DNA of 64,000 nucleotides from Claveliimonas sp034178805 (GTDB taxonomy: Bacteria > Bacillota > Clostridia > Lachnospirales > Lachnospiraceae), in assembly GCF_050314255.1 (NCBI RefSeq), contig NZ_JBNPMZ010000005.1, positions 107,653-171,652 on the forward strand. The letters are read 5' to 3'. The translations under genes were made by a program, and so were the position numbers. Below are positions 50,469-57,775 of the stretch, in pieces; position 1 is the first letter of the stretch, and every line of letters begins with the position of its first letter. The notes under the pieces were generated by a model. The model was not told the DNA's origin. It did not search any database and was given only the letters and a program-made list of their open reading frames with translations.

Positions 50469-51516
50469 TCCAGTGTAACAGCTCCTGTCTCAATGTCTCT
50501 AAAAGTTCTTCTTCTTTTACTTTCTTCACAATCTCGCCCTTCTTGATCAGAAGGCCTTCTCCAATTCCTCCGGCAATTCCGATATCCGCCTCTTTGGCTT
50601 CTCCCGGTCCGTTCACCACACATCCCATTACCGCAACTTTAATGTCCAGAGGAATGTCTGCCACCATATTTTCCACCTGATTTGCAAGACCGATCAGATC
50701 AATTCTGGTACGTCCGCAGGTCGGGCAGGATACTACCTCGATTCCGCCCTTCCGAAGTCCCAATGTCTTTAAAATCCGTTTCGCAGACTTAATCTCCTCC
50801 ACCGGGTCACCGGTCAGAGACACACGAATCGTATCACCGATTCCCTGATACAGGATAATTCCAAGACCTACAGAAGACTTAATATTACCAGACAACAACG
50901 TTCCGGACTCTGTAATTCCCACATGCAGCGGATACGGGCACTCCTTTGCGATCAGCTCATGGGCTCTGACACACATGAGCACATCTGAAGACTTAATGCT
51001 GACTACCAGATTATCGTATCCCATGCCCTCAATGAGATGCACTTTCTCCAGGGCACTTTCCACAATTCCTTCTGCCGTCACTCCGTGATATTTCTCCACA
51101 AGATGCTTCTCCAAAGAACCACTGTTCACACCCACACGAATCGGGATATTATATTCCTTCGCCTTATCAACCACTTCCTTCACCCGCGCATTATCACCGA
51201 TATTTCCCGGGTTAATCCGAATCTTGTCTGCGCCATTTTCAATGGCGGCAATGGCAAGACGATAATCAAAATGAATATCTGCCACCAGAGGAATGTGTAT
51301 CTGTTTCTTAATCTCTGCCAGGGCCTTAGCAGCCTCCATAGTCGGAACCGCACAGCGGATAATCTGACATCCTGCCGCCTCCAGCTTCAGGATTTGTGCC
51401 ACCGTAGCTTCCACGTCCTCCGTCTTCGTATTCGTCATAGACTGAATCGCAACCGGACTTCCTCCGCCGATCCATACATCTCCGATCCTTACCTTTTTCG
51501 TATTCTCTCTTGTCAT
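50461..51516 (-). CDS. ispG: 4-hydroxy-3-methylbut-2-enyl diphosphate synthase (flavodoxin)
   Basis: A 351-residue iron-sulfur enzyme of the MEP isoprenoid pathway. ATG 51516 is chosen because GGAGG is eight bases upstream; the long in-frame extension is an unlikely leader. The TIM-barrel start GGGSPVAIQSMTNTKTEDV and the C-terminal cluster cysteines CPTCGRTRIDL and GCVVNGPGEA (with the conserved Glu) are intact. It feeds undecaprenol and quinone synthesis. Tightly coupled to polC downstream (ATGAGTAA overlap), an arrangement known in Firmicutes. Confidence 0.96.
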   Translation of the reverse strand: MTRENTKKVRIGDVWIGGGSPVAIQSMTNTKTEDVEATVAQILKLEAAGCQIIRCAVPTMEAAKALAEIKKQIHIPLVADIHFDYRLAIAAIENGADKIRINPGNIGDNARVKEVVDKAKEYNIPIRVGVNSGSLEKHLVEKYHGVTAEGIVESALEKVHLIEGMGYDNLVVSIKSSDVLMCVRAHELIAKECPYPLHVGITESGTLLSGNIKSSVGLGIILYQGIGDTIRVSLTGDPVEEIKSAKRILKTLGLRKGGIEVVSCPTCGRTRIDLIGLANQVENMVADIPLDIKVAVMGCVVNGPGEAKEADIGIAGGIGEGLLIKKGEIVKKVKEEELLETLRQELLHWNE

Positions 51517-51633
51517 CCTCAAAACCTCCTTTTCATAATCCATTCTTTTCCAAAACTTCAAGACTCACTTAAGACAAAAGGAACAGCCTCCGTCCCGGTT
51601 TCGACTCTGATAAAATGATTTCCAGACAAAACC

Positions 51634-51649
51634 GGGCAGAAAGCTGCCC
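51634..51649 (-). terminator. Hairpin downstream of the lipocalin-like gene
   Basis: GGGCAG-AAAG-CTGCCC forms a compact hairpin between the 51693 gene and ispG. T runs are short on both sides, so termination is probably partial. Confidence 0.55.
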
Positions 51650-51692
51650 TTTTGCTCTGCTTGCCAGAAGTAAGTGTTCCCTTACATCTGAT

Positions 51693-52154
51693 TTATTGTT
51701 TTACAAAAATAATCTGCTCCCCATACTCCCGTTCTGTCAGAGTCAGCTGGTCCTGATCCACACTGTAGTCAAAGGTAGTAGTCACAGAACTTACCGCAGC
51801 TTCCAGAGTCTCGGCAGTAAACTTGCCTCCAGATGCTTTCGCAACCTTCTCAAGCTCCGCTTCATTCTCTTTAATCGTAATCGTCTTCTCTTCCTTATCG
51901 ATAGTATATTCCATTTTCACCTTTACATTAGTGTCTTCCTGAACCTCCGGAACCTGCACTACCAGTGAATTATTACTCTTAATCGCCAGAATCAGGCTGT
52001 CTTCCTCACTCTCCCAGGTTCCCTCAAGCGGGTTGGACATGAAGAGCTTTACCAGGAAAAATGCCGCACTCAATATGATCAGAATCGATGCTGCCGTCGT
52101 CACGATTCTCCATATTTTACTTCTCATTGCTTCATCATCTTTTGCTATAATCAT
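51693..52154 (-). CDS. Membrane-anchored small beta-barrel-like protein, unknown
   Basis: A 153-residue protein with an N-terminal membrane anchor (about 15-38, hydrophobic) and an exported beta-rich part (LEGTWESEEDSLILAIKSNNSLVVQVPEV, KMEYTIDKEEKTITIKENE, TTFDYSVDQDQLTLTE). The WES...Y...LTLTE pattern is that of lipocalin-like or DUF-type bacterial barrels seen in Firmicute lipoproteins (inference). AGAGGATTGAGATAG precedes ATG 52154. It stands upstream of ispG on the same strand. Confidence 0.7.
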   Translation of the reverse strand: MIIAKDDEAMRSKIWRIVTTAASILIILSAAFFLVKLFMSNPLEGTWESEEDSLILAIKSNNSLVVQVPEVQEDTNVKVKMEYTIDKEEKTITIKENEAELEKVAKASGGKFTAETLEAAVSSVTTTFDYSVDQDQLTLTEREYGEQIIFVKQ

Positions 52155-52181
52155 CTATCTCAATCCTCTCGGCTATTTTTA

Positions 52182-52224
52182 TTCAAGACTCGCTCGCGAG
52201 TCTTGGCGCGGAATTCGGGTCTGC
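52182..52224. repeat. Dispersed 43-base repeat, copy 2
   Basis: Aligns without gaps to 9945-9987 (about 37 of 43 bases). Contains a perfect AAGACTCG...CGAGTCTT palindrome and a GGCGCGG core, followed by a small GCATAGCAGAC hairpin. Confidence 0.65.
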
Positions 52225-52273
52225 ATAGCAGACATGTTTCTAATCCGAATTCCTGCGCATCCTCGCGGAGCGT

Positions 52274-52359
52274 ATATCAGATGGGGGATTGAAACCCGCC
52301 ACTGATACATAATTGCTGCTCACCGCCTACAGAGGCGGGAGTCATCTCTCATCTGATAT
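52274..52359. repeat. 86-base imperfect palindrome (repeat element)
   Basis: ATATCAGATG (52274-52283) is perfectly complementary to CATCTGATAT (52350-52359) and inner CCCGCC pairs with GGCGGG (52295-52300, 52334-52339). The right arm matches the end of the EamA gene (44971-44998). The 391-base gap around it (52155-52545) holds only these repeats, an XRE operator-like CTCAAC...GTTGAG pair and a start region. Confidence 0.6.
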
Positions 52360-52545
52360 TAATTATATGTGGTTTATTTCCATGTGTCAACGGGATATCT
52401 CCGGCAGATCGCATTCCTCATTCACTTTCACATCACGTGCCGTTTCTCAACATTTTCGCAACATTTCGTTGAGATTCGACACATTTCTACTTTCAAAAAA
52501 TCCAAACTGGTAGAATATGGTAACAAGTGATAAGGAGGATCTGTT

Positions 52546-52911
52546 ATGTCACTTTCCACACAGCTCAAAGCCCTGAGAAAAGAACACGGCCTGACCCAGA
52601 AAATGCTGGCCGACCGCATTAATGTGTCACGTTCAACGGTTACCGGTTACGAAACAAAAGACCGTCAGCCGTCACACGAAACGCTATCCGCCATGGCAGA
52701 CCTCTTCGGTGTATCTATCGATTTTCTCATTGATGCAAATGAGTCCGACGATTCTTCCGCAGCTGTCATGAGCCCGCAGGAGGAACGTCTTCTTGACCAG
52801 AAAGTTCTCAAGCTTTATCGGAGTTTGTCCCCAAAATCAAAAGAAGACACTCTGGAGTATCTGTACCTGCTCACACTTCGCGAAAAAGAAGAACAGGCCA
52901 GGAAGGAATAA
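52546..52911 (+). CDS. XRE-family transcriptional regulator
   Basis: A 121-residue Cro/C1-type regulator. The helix-turn-helix covers about residues 5-60 (HGLTQKMLADRINVSRSTVTGYETKDRQPS), followed by LFGVSIDFLIDAN, the usual linker, and an acidic helical C-terminus (RSLSPKSKEDTLEYL). A strong AAGGAGG is six bases before ATG 52546. An inverted repeat CTCAAC/GTTGAG at 52446-52473 just upstream could be its operator. Target unknown; convergent with gatD. Confidence 0.88.
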   Translation: MSLSTQLKALRKEHGLTQKMLADRINVSRSTVTGYETKDRQPSHETLSAMADLFGVSIDFLIDANESDDSSAAVMSPQEERLLDQKVLKLYRSLSPKSKEDTLEYLYLLTLREKEEQARKE

Positions 52912-52942
52912 CTCCCGGTGCCTTTTTTGATAGCCGGCATCT

Positions 52943-53671
52943 CTATTTATTTTCTACAAAACGATGGTAAATATACTGATTTGCCTCTTTTTCCTGACTG
53001 TCATCCAAAGGCGCCAGATCGGCAGCCCCATATTTTCGCTCCAGCGCACGGGCAATCAGCCAGTCGCAAACCTGTGGATTCTTCGGAAGCAGCGGTCCGT
53101 GAAGATAGGTTCCGATCACATTCTTATACACTACCCCCTCATAGCCACTCTGTCCATCATTACCCGAACCATAGAGCACTTTCCCAAAAGGTTTATTTCC
53201 ATTAATAAAGGTTCTTCCTCCATGATTTTCAAATCCCACAACAGGCATTTCTACAAGATCACTCTGCAGTACGATATTATCGATGAGGCGCCCTTCTCCC
53301 TGCTCTGTATACATATCCACCAGTTCCAGGCCCTCAATCATGCCTTCCTCAGTCTTATAATAATTACCCAGAAGCTGATATCCGCCGCAAACAGCGATCA
53401 CAACTCCGTTATCTTCCACATAATTCTTAAAATCCTGCTGGATTTCCTTCAATTTCTTACAGACGATCATCTGCTCTCTGTCAGAGCCCCCGCCCAGAAG
53501 AACGATATCCAGTTTCGAAAAATCTATAGTATCATTCAGCTCAAACTCAATGGTCTCAGCCTCAATCCCTCGCCAGATACATCTCTGCATCAGACAGGCG
53601 ATATTTCCCCGGTCGCCATAGAGATTCAAAAGGTCCGGATATAAATGCCCAATCGTAATCTTTCTGTCCAT
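52943..53671 (-). CDS. gatD: Lipid II isoglutaminyl synthase, glutaminase subunit GatD
   Basis: A 242-residue class I glutamine amidotransferase that supplies ammonia to MurT for amidation of the second residue of lipid II. The nucleophile is Cys95 in IAVCGGYQLLGN and the His is His191 in TYLHGPLLP, with the strand VLLGGGSDREQM before it. Length and the Cys/His pair without the usual Glu follow the GatD group. It overlaps the murT stop by one base, so the complex partners are made together. Confidence 0.94.
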   Translation of the reverse strand: MDRKITIGHLYPDLLNLYGDRGNIACLMQRCIWRGIEAETIEFELNDTIDFSKLDIVLLGGGSDREQMIVCKKLKEIQQDFKNYVEDNGVVIAVCGGYQLLGNYYKTEEGMIEGLELVDMYTEQGEGRLIDNIVLQSDLVEMPVVGFENHGGRTFINGNKPFGKVLYGSGNDGQSGYEGVVYKNVIGTYLHGPLLPKNPQVCDWLIARALERKYGAADLAPLDDSQEKEANQYIYHRFVENK

Positions 53672-55011
53672 TATTTCTTTCCCTCCAGTCTCTTCAATAC
53701 ATTTCTGGTGCTGAAAAGTGCTGTATAATTCACCAGAACGTACAGGTTGCCGCAGCCATTTTCCACTCGCTCACAAATCGCTTTCTCCACATCGGACTCC
53801 AGCATAGACGGAATATCCACATATTTTAACCGGAGACGCATGTCCTGACAGCGGATGCCGCTTACCGTGATGGAATTCACATTTGCCCCTTTGAATCGGT
53901 CAAAATCCACATCCCAGAGCCAGGAAATATCCGTACCATCCTGATCATTATCATTAATCACAATAATCAGATCCTTCAATGTATCATCCTGCATTACGGC
54001 GGAAATATTCTGGTTAAAACCTGCCGGATTCTTGGCAAGGTTCAGCACAATCTTCGTGTCACGGATCACGAACTGCTCCATACGGCCATTTTCCGGATTA
54101 AATTTCGCCAGCATATCATTAAAATGCTCTAATGCAAAACCGCCACTCCTTGCTGCCGTATAGGCTGCCAGAATATTATATACATTATAGAATCCTTTAT
54201 AGTTAGCCGTAATCCGACGTCCTTCCACTGTAAAGGAAAGCTGATCTCCCACCTGAATATCAGAAGCATCATACTGAATCTCCGGGCGCTTAAAATCACA
54301 GCTGGTACATGCATAATCCCCAAGCTGACTGTAATGATAAAAATTATAATGAAGCGGTTCTCCACATTTCTTACAGAAACGTCCTTCCCTGATCTCATGG
54401 GAATCCTTCTCATCCATAACCTTTTCACTGATTCCGTAGGTAATATATGGATTGCCTGCATCCATTGCCAGAAATGCCGACAGTGCATCGTCTCCATTTA
54501 CGATCACCTTCATATCCGGAGCACTCTGCATCACTTCCTTTAAAATATTCATCGTGATATCAATCTCCCCATAGCGATCCAGCTGATCCCGGAAAAGATT
54601 GGTCAGAACCATATAATCCGGTTTAAAATAAGGAAAGACTCTTCTGGTAGATGCCTCGTCAATCTCAATACATGCACAGTCAGCGTCCAGATTGCCTCCA
54701 ATCCCTGCTGCCAGGGCAAAGGCTGCTGCCACACCGTTCAGCATATTCGAACCGGTATGGTTGCAAACCACCTTCATACCTTCCGCTTCCAGAGCTGCAC
54801 AAAGCATGTTATTGGTCGTCGTCTTTCCATTCGTTCCACATACAATAAAAATATCTCCTCTCACCTGAGCTGCAAGCTCCGTCAGCAGAGTCGGACAGAT
54901 CTTCAGCGCAATCTTTCCTGCCCAAGTCACACCCTGTCGGTGGAAAATATGGACACTGGCCTTCTCTGCAAATTTTGCTGCCCAGATGGCAATCATTCTG
55001 CGTAATCTCAT
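53671..55011 (-). CDS. murT: Lipid II isoglutaminyl synthase, ligase subunit MurT
   Basis: A 446-residue Mur-ligase-like ATPase that activates the alpha-carboxylate of the lipid II D-Glu for amidation by GatD. Features: ATP loop VCGTNGKTTTNN (about 58-67), a four-cysteine zinc ribbon of the MurT type (FCKKCGEPLHYNFYH and DYACTSC, near 215-245), and the Mur C-terminal domain (DILAAYTAA in part and VNYTALFSTRN). Amidation increases peptidoglycan cross-linking and lysozyme resistance. ATG 55011; the region upstream contains repeats, not another gene. Confidence 0.95.
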   Translation of the reverse strand: MRLRRMIAIWAAKFAEKASVHIFHRQGVTWAGKIALKICPTLLTELAAQVRGDIFIVCGTNGKTTTNNMLCAALEAEGMKVVCNHTGSNMLNGVAAAFALAAGIGGNLDADCACIEIDEASTRRVFPYFKPDYMVLTNLFRDQLDRYGEIDITMNILKEVMQSAPDMKVIVNGDDALSAFLAMDAGNPYITYGISEKVMDEKDSHEIREGRFCKKCGEPLHYNFYHYSQLGDYACTSCDFKRPEIQYDASDIQVGDQLSFTVEGRRITANYKGFYNVYNILAAYTAARSGGFALEHFNDMLAKFNPENGRMEQFVIRDTKIVLNLAKNPAGFNQNISAVMQDDTLKDLIIVINDNDQDGTDISWLWDVDFDRFKGANVNSITVSGIRCQDMRLRLKYVDIPSMLESDVEKAICERVENGCGNLYVLVNYTALFSTRNVLKRLEGKK

Positions 55012-55053
55012 AGTTCACTATCCTTTTCGTGTATTTGTAATTCAGAATCCTCC

Positions 55054-55227
55054 CGCTCCGAACGCCAGCTCGTGAGCTCCGCTCCCTCGCTGTTCGTTGC
55101 TTCTTCTTCCTCACTTCGCTCCGAACGCCGGCTCGTGAGCTCCGCTCCCTCGCTGTTCGTTGCTTCTTCTTCCTTACTTCGCTCCGAACGCCAGCTCGTG
55201 AGCTTCGCTCCCTCGCTGTTCGTTGCA
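55054..55227. repeat. Tandem repeat, 63-base unit, about 2.8 copies
   Basis: Units start at 55054, 55117 and 55180 (CGCTCCGAACGCC) with few differences. Because 63 is 21 codons, the repeats give open frames on the minus strand with repeated peptides such as TNSEGAELTS, but with no start or codon support they are not genes. Each unit contains CTCGTGAGC, an inverted repeat. Lies just upstream of murT. Confidence 0.8.
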
Positions 55228-55235
55228 CTCACATA

Positions 55236-55290
55236 ATTTCGAGTAAGACTTCCCTCGACTGCAAGCAGTCGGTGAAGTCTTGCTCGAAAT
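55236..55290. repeat. Long near-perfect hairpin element
   Basis: About 26 base pairs (ATTTCGAGTAAGACTTCC... pairing with ...GAAGTCTTGCTCGAAAT) with a 2-base loop and two or three mismatches. No T run follows on either strand, so it is not a terminator; it looks like a small mobile palindrome or recombination scar. Confidence 0.7.
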
Positions 55291-55403
55291 TGCGTTCGTC
55301 GCTATCATTCATTGTACCGTTTTGACGGGTGCAAGTCAACCATAGGCGTTTAGTCGATACGTTTGTTATATTTTTCACAAAAAAGTTGCGATTTTTCAAA
55401 AAA

Positions 55404-55456
55404 GATTGTATTTTATTGACATTTACTATTTTCAGGCCACATGTTAAAATACAATC
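55404..55456. promoter_or_regulatory. Inverted repeat around a promoter-like box
   Basis: GATTGTATTTTA (55404-55415) and TAAAATACAATC (55445-55456) are perfectly complementary and enclose TTGACA at 55416-55421. Together with a GC hairpin at 55542-55569 this could mark the start of the operon at 55674 or a small RNA. The 662-base gap 55012-55673 contains no gene. Confidence 0.4.
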
Positions 55457-55541
55457 GTATCAGAGATAGTCAAATATTTAACAATTCATCTCAGGTACGC
55501 AAAATCCTTTTATTCATACAATAGAATCCTTTTGAAAAGCT

Positions 55542-55569
55542 TACCCCGGTCATCCTCTCGACCGGGGTA
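55542..55569 (+). terminator. GC-rich hairpin upstream of the secreted protein gene
   Basis: TACCCCGGTC and GACCGGGGTA make a perfect 10-base-pair stem with an 8-base loop in an AT-rich context, about 105 bases before the 55674 gene. The T tract after it (TTGCTGTTTCTAAAAAAATTTTC) is broken, so it may end a short transcript starting near 55440 or act as a leader structure. Confidence 0.5.
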
Positions 55570-55673
55570 TTGCTGTTTCTAAAAAAATTTTCTTTTTTTG
55601 AATGGATTCTCCAAAACCAATCGTATTACTATTGAAAAACAAAAAAACAGATTGATTCAGGAGGAACAAAACT

Positions 55674-56078
55674 ATGAAGAAATTAATCGTCGGCATTCTT
55701 GCCGCAGCAATGATCACAACCGCAGGAACTACTATTGCATTTGCAGCTAAACCGGCTCATAATATAGCAAAGACCTTTGTTGACGCTGATAACAATGGTA
55801 TATGCGACAACAGGGAAAATACGGTTTGTGACGGTTACGGCAACGGTAATGGTAATGGACAATGCAATGAAAACAGCGTCTGCCAGGGTAATGGCACCGG
55901 CATCTGCCAGAATAACGGTAATGGTAATGGCAATTTCGTGGACGCTGACAGCAACGGTGTTTGTGACAACAAAGAAAATGCGATTTGTGATGGTTCCGGC
56001 AACGGTAACGGGTACGGTCAGGGCAATGGACAGGGACAGCAGGTTGGAAACGGACATCACGGACGAGGAAACAGATAA
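55674..56078 (+). CDS. Secreted Gly/Asn-rich protein with calcium-site-like repeats
   Basis: A 134-residue exported protein: signal peptide MKKLIVGILAAAMITTAG with cleavage after AFAA, then two near-identical modules (FVDADNNGICDNRENTVCDG and FVDADSNGVCDNKENAICDG, quoted in part as DADNNGICDN and DADSNGVCDN) set in runs of Gly-Asn. The D-x-D-x-N-G-x-C-D spacing resembles EF-hand-like or thrombospondin type 3 calcium loops. Cysteines (two per module) could form disulfides outside the cell. AGGAGGA precedes ATG 55674. It is followed by sigma and anti-sigma genes 15 bases later, so it may be a target or signal of that system. Confidence 0.8.
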   Translation: MKKLIVGILAAAMITTAGTTIAFAAKPAHNIAKTFVDADNNGICDNRENTVCDGYGNGNGNGQCNENSVCQGNGTGICQNNGNGNGNFVDADSNGVCDNKENAICDGSGNGNGYGQGNGQGQQVGNGHHGRGNR

Positions 56079-56093
56079 AAGGCGGAATCAATT

Positions 56094-56576
56094 ATGCGAA
56101 GCGAGCAGGAGACAATCAGAGCGCTTGAACGGTACTCAGATACCGTTCGGCGGCTCTGTATGGTACATCTTAAAAATAGCGCAGACACCGAGGACATATT
56201 TCAGACAGTTTTTCTAAAATATGTCCTCGACTCAACTGTATTCGAAAGTAATGAGCACGAGAAGGCCTGGTTCATCCGTGTCACCATCAATGCCTGTAAA
56301 GATCTGCTCCGGAACTTCTTTCGGAACCGTACTGTCCCCATAGATGAAGTTCTTTGTCAGACTACAGAGATGTCCACAGATCATATGGAAATTATAGAAG
56401 CTGTCCTGTCCCTTCCCGAAAAATACAGAGACGTCGTTTTCCTTCATTATTACGAAGGCTATTCTGCACCGGAGATCGGACAGATTCTAAAGAAAAACAC
56501 AAATACCATTTATACTCTTCTGACTCGCTCAAAAAAACTACTCAAAGATAAGCTGGGAGGTGATTTTCATGAATAA
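56094..56576 (+). CDS. ECF-type RNA polymerase sigma factor
   Basis: A 160-residue sigma factor with region 2 (LCMVHLKNSADTEDIFQTVFLKYV, DNA melting and -10 recognition, no HxxxE signature) and region 4 (SLPEKYRDVVFLHYYEGYSAPEIGQILKKNTNTIYTLLTRS, shown in parts). Its downstream partner overlaps it and is a membrane anti-sigma factor. AAAGGCGG precedes ATG 56094, 15 bases after the secreted protein gene. Target promoters are unknown, but the operon itself is a likely target, as for most ECF factors. Confidence 0.9.
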   Translation: MRSEQETIRALERYSDTVRRLCMVHLKNSADTEDIFQTVFLKYVLDSTVFESNEHEKAWFIRVTINACKDLLRNFFRNRTVPIDEVLCQTTEMSTDHMEIIEAVLSLPEKYRDVVFLHYYEGYSAPEIGQILKKNTNTIYTLLTRSKKLLKDKLGGDFHE

Positions 56577-57402
56577 CAAAATAAAAGAAGCGTTTGACCA
56601 GGTCCATGCACTTGAGGACTTAAAACAGCATACCCTCGATTCTATTTACCAGAAAACAAATGGCTTTCAGCCGCGCAAAACATTTTATATGAGGAAATAT
56701 GCTGTTGCCATGGCATGCTGCCTCCTCCTCTTTCTGGGAGCAAGCGGATGTTATTCATATTTCACCCCTGTCTCTGCCATCAGCATTGACATCAACCCCT
56801 CGGTCGAGCTGAATATCAATCGCTTCGACCGGGTCATTAACATGAAGGGCTACAATAAAGACGGGGAGAAACTGGCCGACACGATCAATGTACGTTTTCT
56901 GAAATATTCGGATGCAATAGAAAAAATCCTGAGCAGTGAGGAGCTGAAGCCTTATCTGATACCGGAGCATCTTATCTCTGTCACCGTTGCCGGAGAAGAT
57001 GAAGAACAGAATGAAAAAATGCTGGAAAATGTAGAATCTGCCACTGCCGCCTGCGGTGAAAAAATACACTGTGATTCTTCAAACTCTGAAGAAGTCCAGT
57101 CTGCTCATGATTTGGGAATGTCTGTTGGTAAATATAAGGCCTATGAAAAACTGAAAGCTTTAGATCCAAACGTCACACCAGAAGAGATTCATCACCTGAC
57201 CATGCGCCAGATTTACGACAGGATTTCTGAATTATCCGGCGAGCCTGTTACTTCAGATGCCACCTGTACAGAAGGAAATCAAAACGGAAATCATGAGCAG
57301 AACTCACAAAACAAACAGCATGGAGAACATCAAAATCAGAACGCCGAAACCCATAACCCCGAATCAACCGGTCACCAAAAAAGAAAAGGAAAAAACCAAT
57401 AA
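56569..57402 (+). CDS. RsgI-like membrane anti-sigma factor
   Basis: A 277-residue protein starting at ATG 56569, eight bases inside the sigma gene (GGGAGGTGATTTTC upstream). Residues about 1-45 are the cytoplasmic part, 46-64 a membrane helix (VAMACCLLLFLGASGCYSYF), then the RsgI core signature SAISIDINPSVELNINRFD with MKGYNKDG, a helical middle, and a low-complexity tail rich in Gln, Asn, Glu and His (from about 225). It should hold the ECF factor at the membrane and release it on an extracellular signal; the signal here is not known. Anchored, not secreted, because there is only one hydrophobic segment. Confidence 0.88.
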   Translation: MNNKIKEAFDQVHALEDLKQHTLDSIYQKTNGFQPRKTFYMRKYAVAMACCLLLFLGASGCYSYFTPVSAISIDINPSVELNINRFDRVINMKGYNKDGEKLADTINVRFLKYSDAIEKILSSEELKPYLIPEHLISVTVAGEDEEQNEKMLENVESATAACGEKIHCDSSNSEEVQSAHDLGMSVGKYKAYEKLKALDPNVTPEEIHHLTMRQIYDRISELSGEPVTSDATCTEGNQNGNHEQNSQNKQHGEHQNQNAETHNPESTGHQKRKGKNQ

Positions 57403-57464
57403 TATTCTTGCTTATTCTACCCTCAGGTGGTAATATTTAGATATAAGTAAAGGAGGCGTGTCCT

Positions 57465-57653
57465 ATGTCAGATAATACATTAAACAAAGAACCAATCGGT
57501 GGAATGACAGAAAAAGATTTAGAGAAAGTTGCCGGTGGCAGCGGCCCATCAACAATTCGTTGTCCACGTTGTGGAACAGAATGTGTTCTTCACTATGTTG
57601 ACTGCTGTGCAAGATATATTTGTGGCAATTGTGGTTATCAGGGAGAAATTTAA
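57465..57653 (+). CDS. GG-leader peptide with zinc-ribbon-like core (putative RiPP/bacteriocin precursor)
   Basis: A 62-residue peptide with an excellent AAAGGAGG upstream of ATG 57465. The first 26 residues look like a bacteriocin or RiPP leader: acidic helix TEKDLEKVAGG with the double-glycine cleavage motif, the same leader type used by peptidase-containing ABC exporters. The remaining 36 residues contain CPRCG and CGNCGY pairs plus an HYVDCC segment, so after cleavage the product would be a small four-cysteine, zinc-ribbon-like or disulfide-rich peptide. No modifying enzyme, immunity gene or ABC exporter is adjacent. Isolated peptide genes like this can act as bacteriocins or signals. Confidence 0.75.
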   Translation: MSDNTLNKEPIGGMTEKDLEKVAGGSGPSTIRCPRCGTECVLHYVDCCARYICGNCGYQGEI

Positions 57654-57717
57654 TTTTCAAACTGCTATATAGCATGAGTAATAATGATTGTTATATAAAT
57701 ATCTGTCGAAAATAAAA

Positions 57718-57757
57718 AGAGAAGACGTCCAATCTCCAGGATATCTTCTCTTTTTTA
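57718..57757. terminator. Terminator between the peptide gene and the DAHP synthase
   Basis: AGAGAAGA pairs with TCTTCTCT (57718-57751) followed by T6 and flanked by A on the other side. Confidence 0.85.
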
Positions 57758-57775
57758 TTTTAATTCAAGAATTGC

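Noticed and set aside
55054..55227. CRISPR-like direct repeats
   Set aside because: The units abut without unique spacers and are 63 bases long with internal differences, so it is a tandem repeat, not an array.
54809..55232. Two overlapping minus-strand frames with repeated peptides before murT
   Set aside because: They are products of the 63-base tandem repeat, with no start, ribosome binding site or codon bias, and they overlap murT.
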